From NCBI GenBank assembly GCA_964385995.1, contig CAYLRF010000033.1:1-17859 (forward strand): DNA of 17,859 nt. Direction: 5' to 3'. Shown in pieces: positions 1 through 6,899 of the stretch. The notes under the pieces were generated by a model. The model did no database searches. It had not been told where the DNA came from and worked only from the letters and a program-made list of their open reading frames with translations. Both the position numbers and the translations under genes were made by a program. This DNA is from CAYLRF01 sp964385995. GTDB taxonomy: Bacteria; Bacillota; Clostridia; Lachnospirales; Lachnospiraceae. Positions within the stretch are counted from its first letter, which is position 1, and each line of letters starts with the position of its first letter.

Positions 1-135
1 GCGGCCTATATGTCCCGCTTTCGAAACGCCTTGACTTTCGGCTCCTTTCAACTTAATATTAAGAGCGGACGGCGTGGCCTGAAGGTAGGTTTAAGCGCCG
101 GATCCGATGGTGCGTTAAAATCCCCGACGCATTGA
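1..135 (+). CDS. Possible 3' end of a short reading frame, unidentified
   Basis: The frame starting at base 1 is open for 44 codons and stops with TGA at 133-135. It has an ATG at 10-12 that would give a 41-residue peptide. The translation contains FRNALTFGSFQLNI followed by several spaced glycines, which loosely recalls the start of DUF4236 proteins (FRK...G.F..N.SKSG). No ribosome-binding site can be judged because the window starts 9 bases upstream. A putative promoter (31-59) lies inside this frame. It could be the tail of an upstream gene, a decayed fragment or chance. The family resemblance is from memory only. Confidence 0.2.
   Translation, partial: AAYMSRFRNALTFGSFQLNIKSGRRGLKVGLSAGSDGALKSPTH
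31..59 (+). promoter_or_regulatory. Putative sigma-70/SigA promoter for the HPr-like gene
   Basis: TTGACT (31-36), a 17-nt spacer, then TAATAT (54-59). The -35 box matches 5 of 6 consensus bases and the -10 box 4 of 6. Transcription would begin near 66 and leave a leader of about 175 nt before the ATG at 243. The leader has short dyads (AAGATC 135-140 with GATCTT 170-175; TGCGT 111-115 with ACGCA 127-131) and no riboswitch class that I recognise. Confidence 0.4.
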
Positions 136-210
136 AGATCCCGTCGAAGTTAACGAGTCGCGGCGTCACGATCTTTCAGGGCTCGCGTTTGAAGTTTAAA
201 GTAAGTATTT

Positions 211-227
211 GACGCACCGGGTGCGTC
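211..227 (+). promoter_or_regulatory. Perfect dyad just upstream of the HPr-like ribosome-binding site
   Basis: GACGCACC-G-GGTGCGTC is an 8-bp inverted repeat around a single centre base. It ends seven bases before the GAGGT Shine-Dalgarno core (235-239) of the HPr-like gene. In DNA it could be an operator. In RNA the stem could form only with a loop that opens the central pairs. Its position next to the start site suggests a regulatory role, but no known operator consensus was recognised. Confidence 0.4.
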
Positions 228-242
228 GGAAAAGAGGTAAGC

Positions 243-476
243 ATGAAGTCTGTGAACATTTCCTTAAATTCCATCGACAAGGTCAAATCCTTCGTCAACA
301 CCATCAGCAAATACGATTATGATTTCGATCTCGTCTCCGGAAGGTACGTAATCGACGCCAAATCCATCATGGGCATCTTTAGTCTGGATCTTTCCAAATC
401 CATCACGCTCAACATACACGCCGACGACATCGAAGCCGACAGGATAACCGATGCTCTCTCCTCTTATATAGTTTGA
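243..476 (+). CDS. HPr-like protein without the phosphorylatable histidine
   Basis: This 77-residue protein has the size and pattern of the PTS phosphocarrier HPr. The segment ISKYDYDFDL (21-30) matches the ASKYDADVNL region of Bacillus HPr, and AKSIMGIFSLDLSK (39-52) matches the regulatory-serine region KSIMGVMSL, which puts Ser41 at the position of HPr Ser46. The GIHARPA loop that carries the catalytic His15 is missing: residues 9-17 read NSIDKVKSF with no histidine. It therefore cannot relay phosphate from Enzyme I in the usual way. A regulatory role like Bacillus Crh, which also lost His15 and keeps Ser46, is an inference. Start chosen at ATG 243 behind AGAGGTAA. It converges on thiI with only 5 nt between the stop codons. 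Confidence 0.75.
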   Translation: MKSVNISLNSIDKVKSFVNTISKYDYDFDLVSGRYVIDAKSIMGIFSLDLSKSITLNIHADDIEADRITDALSSYIV

Positions 477-481
477 TGACA

Positions 482-1663
482 TCAGGCTTCAATCTCCATT
501 ATCTCGGCTGTTTTTACCGCCTCGTCCATCAGATCTTTTATATCTCCTCCGAGCCGCGCCTCCGAACGCCTTATGGCGTTTATGTTCGGCTTGGTCACGG
601 GGTGCTTCGCGACGAAAACGGTGCAGCAGTCCTCAAAGGGCTGTATCGAAGTCTCGAAAGTACCGATCTTTTCCGCCAGAGCTACTATTTCCTGTTTATC
701 GAATCCGACAAGCGGCCTGTAAATCTGAAGGTCGCATACGTCTCCCGTGGCGGCGAGACTTTGCATGGTCTGGCTTGCCACCTGACCTATGCTCTCTCCC
801 GTGACTGTGCCCAGGCAATTATCCTCTTTCGCGAAATGTTCGGCTATCCTCATCATGTAGCGCCGCATGATAACGGTGAGTTCGTCATGCGGGCATTTAT
901 CGTAAATGGCAAGCTGAATGGCCGTGAAATTCACCACGCGCAGACGTATCGTCCCGGCGTAGAGCGACAGTTTCTTCGCGAGATCGATGACCTTCTGTTT
1001 CGCGCGCTCACTCGTATACGGCGGCGCGTGAAAATAAACGGCCTCTATCTGTACTCCCCTCTTCGCCATCATATATCCGGCCACGGGGCTGTCTATCCCT
1101 CCGGAGAGAAGAAGCATGGCCTTCCCGCCGGTCCCGAGCGGCATACCTTGCGCCCCCGGTATTGTCTCCGAATAAAAATAAACCCGCTCTCTTATTTCCA
1201 CAAAAAGCCTTACATCCGGATGATGCACGTCGACCTTAAGACCGGGACAGGCCTCCAATACCGCCCCTCCCAAATCGGCCGCCACCTCCATGGAATTTAA
1301 CGGATAGCTTTTATCGCTCCGTCTGGCCTCGACTTTAAACGTGAGTTTATCGTCGCCGCAGACGCGTCTCATATACGCCGCCGCCTCGCGCCGGAGGTTT
1401 TCGATACTTTTATCGTCCGTGCGCCTCATGGGACAAATACCGACTATGCCGAACACATGTTTTAACGCGCGCACCGTATCCTCGTAATCGCAGTCATCAT
1501 TACATTCGACATAGATCCTGCCCGAACGGCCGTAAACATCAAAAGTGCCGCCCGTCCTTTCGAGAGCGTACCTTATCTGATTTACAAGCGCTTCCACGAA
1601 TAAATGGCGATTTTTTCCCTTTACGCCTATCTCACCGTATTTGATAAGAAATGATCGGCTCAT
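482..1663 (-). CDS. thiI: tRNA 4-thiouridine synthase / thiamine sulfurtransferase ThiI
   Basis: ThiI adenylates U8 of tRNA and receives persulfide sulfur from a cysteine desulfurase to make 4-thiouridine; in many bacteria it also supplies sulfur for the thiamine thiazole. The 393-residue protein starts with the ferredoxin-like segment (SFLIKYGEIGVKGKNR, 4-19), has a THUMP domain to about 165, and then the PP-loop ATP pyrophosphatase motif SGGIDSP (187-193). A late EDCC segment lies near the sulfur-transfer cysteine position. It ends shortly after the synthase domain, so it lacks the C-terminal rhodanese domain of E. coli ThiI, as is usual in Bacillus and clostridia. The start ATG (1661-1663) follows GGGAGAG. 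The cysteine desulfurase lies directly upstream, beyond a repeat-filled spacer and an assembly gap. Confidence 0.95.
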   Translation of the reverse strand: MSRSFLIKYGEIGVKGKNRHLFVEALVNQIRYALERTGGTFDVYGRSGRIYVECNDDCDYEDTVRALKHVFGIVGICPMRRTDDKSIENLRREAAAYMRRVCGDDKLTFKVEARRSDKSYPLNSMEVAADLGGAVLEACPGLKVDVHHPDVRLFVEIRERVYFYSETIPGAQGMPLGTGGKAMLLLSGGIDSPVAGYMMAKRGVQIEAVYFHAPPYTSERAKQKVIDLAKKLSLYAGTIRLRVVNFTAIQLAIYDKCPHDELTVIMRRYMMRIAEHFAKEDNCLGTVTGESIGQVASQTMQSLAATGDVCDLQIYRPLVGFDKQEIVALAEKIGTFETSIQPFEDCCTVFVAKHPVTKPNINAIRRSEARLGGDIKDLMDEAVKTAEIMEIEA

Positions 1664-1739
1664 CTTCTGCGCTCTCCCGGCGCTTGTATAACTTCGCTTC
1701 GTGAAATCCCCGGATCACGTTTTATTTCCCGACGTCTGC

Positions 1740-1856
1740 GCTCATACGATATCTTCGCATTTTGGCATATCTGCGTCCGATACCTTCGCGCTTTGACATA
1801 TCAGCGATCCGATATCATCGCGTTTTGACATATTTGCTCATACGATATCCTCGCGC
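1740..1856 (-). repeat. 31-33-bp tandem repeat, at least 3.6 copies, running into the assembly gap
   Basis: Units begin at 1740 (33 bp), 1773 (31 bp), 1804 (32 bp) and 1836 (21 bp, cut by the Ns). Shared core on the plus strand: CGATATC-N-TCGCG-TTTTG-ACATAT, with small substitutions and indels. Units 1 and 4 begin GCTCATACGATATC, units 2 and 3 GCG(A)TCCGAT. It lies between the desulfurase and thiI. In the minus-strand transcript each junction can form a 5-bp hairpin (GAUAU/AUGUC, once GGUAU/AUGCC). Reading frames across it are broken because the period is not constant. The gap was probably caused by further copies. Confidence 0.85.
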
Positions 1857-1956
1857 NNNNNNNNNNNNNNNNNNNNNNNNNNNNNNNNNNNNNNNNNNNN
1901 NNNNNNNNNNNNNNNNNNNNNNNNNNNNNNNNNNNNNNNNNNNNNNNNNNNNNNNN
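1857..1956. other. Assembly gap (100 N)
   Basis: Exactly 100 unknown bases, the usual scaffold placeholder, so the true length is unknown. It removes the 3' end of the cysteine desulfurase gene and an unknown number of tandem-repeat units. Confidence 0.98.
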
Positions 1957-3068
1957 AGCGCGTCCAGGGTCGTATCCAGATCTTGCTTCGTCGTAAATTC
2001 CGACAGACTGAAGCGAAGAGTCGACTTTAAATATTTATCCTCTGCCTTTATGGCCTTTAGCACCGCGCTGACACCGGGGTGATGTGATGAACACGCCGAC
2101 CCCGACGAGACGTATATCCCTCTTTCCTCGAGCGCGTGAAGAAGCGTCTCCGCCGGAACGCCGGCAAAACCCACGCTTACTATCCCCGGCGCGTCACACC
2201 CTTCTTTATAACCGTGCGCCTTCGTATCCGGGATTTGAAGAACACGCCCGATGAAATAATTTTTAAGGCGCCGCATTTTCGCCGTCTTTTCCTCAAGATC
2301 CGTATATGAACGCGCCGCGGCCTCGGCAAGTCCCGCGATACCGGGGACATTCTCCGTGCCGGAGCGCAGTCCTTTTTGCTGCCCGCCGCCGTGGATTAAA
2401 GGGCGACATTTCACCCTCGAATCGACGTACAGCGCTCCCACGCCCTTCGGCCCGTGGATCTTATGACCGCTTACGGAAAGAAGATCTATCCCCGCGCGTT
2501 TGGGAAATACCCGGTATTTGCAAAAGCTTTGCACCGCGTCCACGTGAAATAATATGTCGGGGCAGCGGCCCTTTACGATGCGCGAGGTCTCCTCAATCGG
2601 CTGCACGGAACCTATCTCGTTATTCACATGCATGACTGAGACGAGAACGGTATCGTCGCAAATCGCTTCCTTAAGAGCGTCAAGGTCCAATATCCCGTAT
2701 CTGTCCACCGGGATATATGATACCCGAAATCCCTCCTTTTCAAGGTGACGCGCCGTCTCCGTCACGGCGGGATGTTCCACCGACGACGTGATAATATGTT
2801 TTCCCGAGCGTATCGCCGCTCTCGCGCAGCCTTCTATCGCCAGATTGTCGCTTTCGGTTCCTCCCGACGTGAAATATATCTCGTCTTCCGAAACTTTTAA
2901 AATATCCGCGAGTACCTTCGCCGAGTCCTTTACCACGCGTTCGGCCCCGAAGCCTTTCTCATGAAGAGACGAGGGATTGCCGTAATCATAAAGAAGGGCC
3001 TGTCTCATGACATCCGCCACGCTGTCGTAACACCTCGTCGTGGCCGCGTTGTCAAGATATATTTCCAT
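1957..3068 (-). CDS. Cysteine desulfurase (NifS/IscS family), 3' end lost in gap
   Basis: PLP enzyme that turns cysteine into alanine and passes persulfide sulfur on. The 370 readable residues contain LDNAATT (5-11), the cofactor region SSVEHPAV with His99, HVDAVQ (175-180), the Schiff-base lysine Lys203 in SVSGHKIHGPKG, and the catalytic Cys326 in SSGSACSSHHPG. The readable part stops in LDTTLDA(L), where family members have roughly 10-20 residues left. The frame can be followed formally through the Ns to a stop at 1815-1817, but those last codons read repeat sequence, so the real stop is probably inside the gap. ATG 3066-3068 follows GGGAGAG. Being next to thiI, it is probably the dedicated sulfur donor for ThiI, like Bacillus NifZ. 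A general Fe-S cluster role is less likely, as no iscU/sufU scaffold gene is nearby. Confidence 0.92.
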
Positions 3069-3088
3069 CCTATCTCTCCCGTTTGCCG

Positions 3089-3826
3089 CTAATCTTCCAG
3101 CAGATACATCAGAACCGAAAGGACGGCAAGGGGCGCCGTCTCAGTTCGAAGTATCCTTTTCCCGAGCGTGATAAGTCTCGCGCCCGCTTCTTTTGCAAGC
3201 GCCGCCTCATCCGCGTCAAAACCTCCCTCCGGTCCGATAAAAACTCCGATCGACTGACCGGGTGTAATGGCGTTCAAAACCTCTCTCGTGCTTTTCATGT
3301 CGGACGCGAGCTCATACGGCATAAGAATCACATCGAGACGCAAAGCTTCTTTAATCGCCTCGGCGAACGTCATTATTCCTGAAACAGCGGGAATGATGTC
3401 TCTTCCCGACTGTTTCGCCGCGCTCTCGGCGATACGCTGCCATCTTGCCTGTTTCTTCGCGAAAGCGTTCGCCTCCATCCTTATCACGGATCTTTCGGTC
3501 CGTACGGGAATGATCCCGCGCGCGCCAAGCTCCACGGCTTTTTGGATGATAAAATCCATCTTATCGCCTTTTGGAAGGCCCTGAAAAAGATATATATTCA
3601 AGGGAAGCTCCCCGCGCGGCTCTTCCTCTCTCAGTATGTCCGCCGTCACTTTGTCCGTACCGATACTTTTGATCTCGCACAGAAACCGTCTGCTTATTCC
3701 GTCGCAGACGCGTATCTCATCTCCCGGCTTCATCCGAAGCACGTTTTTTATGTGCGAGACGTCGGATCCTTCTATCACGACCCGTCCGTCACGGACTTTG
3801 TCACTTGTTATGAAAAATTGATGCAT
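3089..3826 (-). CDS. rsmE: 16S rRNA (uracil1498-N3)-methyltransferase RsmE
   Basis: SAM-dependent SPOUT methyltransferase that modifies U1498 of 16S rRNA in the decoding region. The 245-residue protein has the N-terminal PUA-like domain (MHQFFITSDKV..., with HIKNVLRMKPGDEI at 25-38) and a C-terminal trefoil-knot domain. Family motifs visible are SAAKQSGR (135-142), IGPEGGF (197-203) and LGKRILRTETA (221-231). The length is normal. The start ATG at 3824-3826 has only a weak Shine-Dalgarno (GGGATGTGAG). A 9-codon frame ending TAATG overlaps this start codon, which may help translational coupling. It lies 110 nt downstream of prmA, a very common pairing, and 20 nt upstream of the desulfurase. 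Confidence 0.95.
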   Translation of the reverse strand: MHQFFITSDKVRDGRVVIEGSDVSHIKNVLRMKPGDEIRVCDGISRRFLCEIKSIGTDKVTADILREEEPRGELPLNIYLFQGLPKGDKMDFIIQKAVELGARGIIPVRTERSVIRMEANAFAKKQARWQRIAESAAKQSGRDIIPAVSGIMTFAEAIKEALRLDVILMPYELASDMKSTREVLNAITPGQSIGVFIGPEGGFDADEAALAKEAGARLITLGKRILRTETAPLAVLSVLMYLLED

Positions 3827-3936
3827 TATCGCTCACATCCCGCGTTTCGCGGCATAACCTTCCGTAAGCAAACTGCCGCGAGACTTCTGACGGTATCACG
3901 CTCTTTCGAGTTTCGGAACTTTATGAAAAATCCGCG

Positions 3937-4887
3937 TCATATCTTCCTTCCCGTAACGCGCGACCACTCGCCTTCAGTCTCTGTCTTAATGTCTTCAAAT
4001 CCCGCTTCGCGCATGGCCTCCTCTATCCTCTTTGCCTTTTCGTTTAGGATGCCGGATGTGATATATAAGCCCCCGCTTTTTACGAGACGCGAAGCCCGCG
4101 GCATGAGCTTTAACAATACTTCCGCCAGGATGTTCGCCGTCACGATGTCATATTTTTCGCGGGCAATTTCCTGCGGAATCGCTCTCTCGTCCGTCATGTC
4201 GCAGATAAAGACATCGTACTTATCCTCTGAAACGCCGTTTGCGGCCATGTTTTTCGCGACGGCGTCACGGACAGCGGGGTCGATATCGACAAAATCCACG
4301 TGCCTCGCGTTTGATTTCACGGCAAGGAGCCCCAGTATCCCGCTTCCGCATCCGATATCAAGCATCCTTTCCCCGCCCGATACATTCCCGCGGATCGAGC
4401 GCATACAAAGCTGCGTCGTCTCGTGCTTTCCGGTGCCGAACGCGCTCCCGGGGTCTATGTAAAGCGTAAGATTACCATTTCTTTCGGACTCGTCTTTTTC
4501 CCACGAAGGTATGACGGTTACGTCTCTGACAGTGAATTTGTGAAAATACCGTTTCCAGTTATTAGCCCAGTCCTCATCCGCCGTCTCCGATTCCGTGACG
4601 GTTCCGTCCCCGATATCCGTAACGCCGCGAAGCAGGTTTAATCCCTCCCTGACCCGCTCCCGAACGGCGCCCGCGTCCTCATCCTCACCGGTATAAAAAG
4701 TGACGTATGCAAAGCCGCCTCCTCCGGTAACCGGAGGTATATCCACGAACATCCGCGCGGCGTCACTTTCGCTTAACGGAAGATCATCCTCGATCTGGAC
4801 GCTTTCTATCCCGAGCCCGTTAAGCATGGCGCAGACCGCTTCCTCCGCCTGCGGCAAAGTCCGTATGCGAAATTTATGCCAGTTCAT
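3937..4887 (-). CDS. prmA: Ribosomal protein L11 methyltransferase PrmA
   Basis: PrmA trimethylates ribosomal protein L11 using SAM. With the start chosen here it is 316 residues. It begins MNWHKFRIRT, typical of the family's M-W start, has the substrate-recognition domain in the first ~110 residues, the IDPGSAFGTGKHETT segment (about 145-159), the SAM motif DIGCGSGILG (177-186) and TANILAEVL (about 250-258). Start: the frame also opens at a GTG at 4924-4926, which adds 13 residues that do not resemble PrmA and has no upstream Shine-Dalgarno, so ATG 4885-4887 is preferred, although its best AGAGG lies 15 nt away. The stop is TGA at 3937-3939. The neighbour downstream is rsmE. Confidence 0.92.
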   Translation of the reverse strand: MNWHKFRIRTLPQAEEAVCAMLNGLGIESVQIEDDLPLSESDAARMFVDIPPVTGGGGFAYVTFYTGEDEDAGAVRERVREGLNLLRGVTDIGDGTVTESETADEDWANNWKRYFHKFTVRDVTVIPSWEKDESERNGNLTLYIDPGSAFGTGKHETTQLCMRSIRGNVSGGERMLDIGCGSGILGLLAVKSNARHVDFVDIDPAVRDAVAKNMAANGVSEDKYDVFICDMTDERAIPQEIAREKYDIVTANILAEVLLKLMPRASRLVKSGGLYITSGILNEKAKRIEEAMREAGFEDIKTETEGEWSRVTGRKI

Positions 4888-4994
4888 GTGCTTAAATATC
4901 TGCCTCTTTCCCGGCGCTCCCTCCACGTAAAAACGGCGGTTTTGTCAAGTGTTTAAACGCGGACGTGCCGAATGTAAGCGCGGCTTATATGAAA

Positions 4995-6896
4995 TTACCC
5001 CGCGATCGAGTTTCCCGTATATAACCTGTAATACCTGCCCTTTTCCTCAATCAGCTGCTCATGCGTGCCGCGCTCTATGATCTCGCCGTTTTCCAGCACC
5101 ATGATACAGTCGGCGTTGCGCACAGTGGACAGCCTGTGCGCTATGACGAAGGTGGTTCTTCCGTGCATAAGTTTATCCATGCCGTCCTGGACTATGCGCT
5201 CCGTCCTCGTGTCTATGGAGCTTGTGGCTTCGTCAAGTATGAGTACGGGAGGATCCGCGACCGCCGCCCTCGCGATGGAAAGAAGCTGTCTTTGCCCCTG
5301 GCTTAAATTGGAGCCGTCGCCTGTAAGCACCGTGTCATACCCTTGAGGAAGGCTTCGTATGAATCCGTCGGCGTTCGCGAGCTTCGCGGCGTTAATCACC
5401 TCTTCGTCGGTAGCGCTTAGCTTGCCGTATCTTATGTTATCTTTTACGGTGCCCGTAAAAAGGTGCGTATCCTGCAGCACGATGCCGAGCGACCTTCTTA
5501 AGTCGTCCTTTTTGATCTCATTTATATCTATACCGTCATAGCGTATTTTCCCGTCCTGTATGTCATAGAAGCGGTTGATGAGATTCGTTATAGTGGTCTT
5601 TCCCGCGCCCGTGGATCCGACGAAGGCGATCTTTTGTCCGGGTGTCGCGTAAAGTCTGATGTCGTGCAGTACCATCTTGTCATCGGAGTATCCGAAATCG
5701 ACGCCGTCAAACACCACGTCGCCCTTAAGTTCCACGTAAACCGGCTTCTTTCCGCTTCGCGCGTCCTTCCACGCCCACATGCCGGTTCTTTCATCCGTCT
5801 CGACGAGAGTGTCATTCTCACGCTTTACGTTCACGAGGGTTATGTGCCCGTCGTCCACCTCCTGTTTTTCGTCCAGGATGTTAAATATCCTCTCGGCTCC
5901 CGCGAGCGCCATGACGACGGCGTTTATCTGCTGGCTTATCTGGTTAATCGGCATGTTAAAGCTCTTGTTAAACTGCAGGAAGCTCGCGAGGCTCCCGAGC
6001 GTGAATCCCCACACATTTCCTATGGCGAGCATACCCCCTACTATGGCGCAGACGACATAGCTTAAATTACCCATCTGCGCGTTTATGGGCCCCAATATAT
6101 TCGCGAAAGTATTCGCCTTGTCCGAGCTGTCTCTTAAGGCCTCGTTTAACTTCGCGAATTCTTCCTTGTTCGCTTCCTCATGGCAAAATACCTTCACCAC
6201 TTTCTGCCCGTTCATCATTTCCTCGATGAATCCGTTTACCCGGCCGAGATTTTTTTGCTGCTCCATAAAATAACCGCCGCTTTTGCCCGCCACCTTCTGC
6301 GACGTCTTCAGCATGATCGCCACCATAAACAGCGTCACGAGGGTAAGCGGCACGCTAAGGTAAAACATGCTTACAAGGACGCTCACTATGGTGACAGAGC
6401 TGTTTACCAGCTGCGGTATGCTCTGGCTTACCACCTGACGGAGCGTGTCGATGTCGTTCGTATATACGGACATGATATCGCCGTGCGAGTGCGTGTCGAA
6501 ATATTTGATCGGCAGCCGCTGCATATGAGTGAACATGTCGTTTCTTAAATCCCTTAACACGCCCTGCGTGACATTTATCATAATGCGGTTATAAGCGTAG
6601 GTGGAGATAACCCCTATGAGGTAAAATCCCGCGACCTTCACTATGGCCGTAAGAAGCGGAGTAAAATCGGGCTGATCCGCGTAAAGCAGCGGCTTTATGT
6701 AATCGTCGATCAGTCTCTTTTGAAACAAAGTGCCCTGCACGTTCGCGAGGACTCCGACGCAGATGAGCGTGACCACCGCCACGTAGTGCCATTTATATCT
6801 GCTCATGATGTAACTCATGAGACGCTTAAATATCTTGCCCGGGTTTTTAACCTGAGGCTTCACGCCCCGTGGCACTCTTCCCATAGGTCCAGGCAT
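4995..6896 (-). CDS. ABC exporter half-transporter, catalytically complete subunit
   Basis: Fused six-helix membrane domain and nucleotide-binding domain, 633 residues. A basic N-terminal tail (KNPGKIFKRLM, 17-27) leads into hydrophobic segments from about 35 to 305. There is an insertion of roughly 40 residues between the membrane domain and NBD (about 350-390), as in TM288-like proteins. NBD motifs: Walker A GSTGAGKTT (427-435), signature LSQGQ (531-535, not the canonical SGG), Walker B LILDE with catalytic Glu556, and switch His587 (IAHR). It starts 3 nt after the stop of the partner gene, so translation is very likely coupled. With that gene it should form a heterodimer of the BmrCD/TM287-288 type, exporting drugs, lipids or peptides; the substrate cannot be told from sequence. 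Confidence 0.93.
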   Translation of the reverse strand: MPGPMGRVPRGVKPQVKNPGKIFKRLMSYIMSRYKWHYVAVVTLICVGVLANVQGTLFQKRLIDDYIKPLLYADQPDFTPLLTAIVKVAGFYLIGVISTYAYNRIMINVTQGVLRDLRNDMFTHMQRLPIKYFDTHSHGDIMSVYTNDIDTLRQVVSQSIPQLVNSSVTIVSVLVSMFYLSVPLTLVTLFMVAIMLKTSQKVAGKSGGYFMEQQKNLGRVNGFIEEMMNGQKVVKVFCHEEANKEEFAKLNEALRDSSDKANTFANILGPINAQMGNLSYVVCAIVGGMLAIGNVWGFTLGSLASFLQFNKSFNMPINQISQQINAVVMALAGAERIFNILDEKQEVDDGHITLVNVKRENDTLVETDERTGMWAWKDARSGKKPVYVELKGDVVFDGVDFGYSDDKMVLHDIRLYATPGQKIAFVGSTGAGKTTITNLINRFYDIQDGKIRYDGIDINEIKKDDLRRSLGIVLQDTHLFTGTVKDNIRYGKLSATDEEVINAAKLANADGFIRSLPQGYDTVLTGDGSNLSQGQRQLLSIARAAVADPPVLILDEATSSIDTRTERIVQDGMDKLMHGRTTFVIAHRLSTVRNADCIMVLENGEIIERGTHEQLIEEKGRYYRLYTGNSIAG

Positions 6897-6899
6897 ATC

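Noticed and set aside
66..242. Riboswitch in the HPr-like leader
   Set aside because: Only short dyads are present and no conserved aptamer core was recognised.
473..1300. Plus-strand open frame of 275 codons
   Set aside because: It is entirely antisense to thiI, whose motifs are clear; the translation shows no recognisable domain.
1740..1856. CRISPR array
   Set aside because: The units are directly adjacent and degenerate, with no unique spacers between identical repeats and no cas genes.
3542..4462. Plus-strand open frame of 306 codons
   Set aside because: It is antisense to rsmE and prmA across their spacer, with no domain and a composition expected of a shadow frame.
4927..4994. Promoter for prmA from TTGACA (minus strand, plus 4944-4949)
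   Set aside because: There is a perfect -35-like hexamer but no -10-like hexamer at 16-18 nt; the spacing leads into GTGGAGG.
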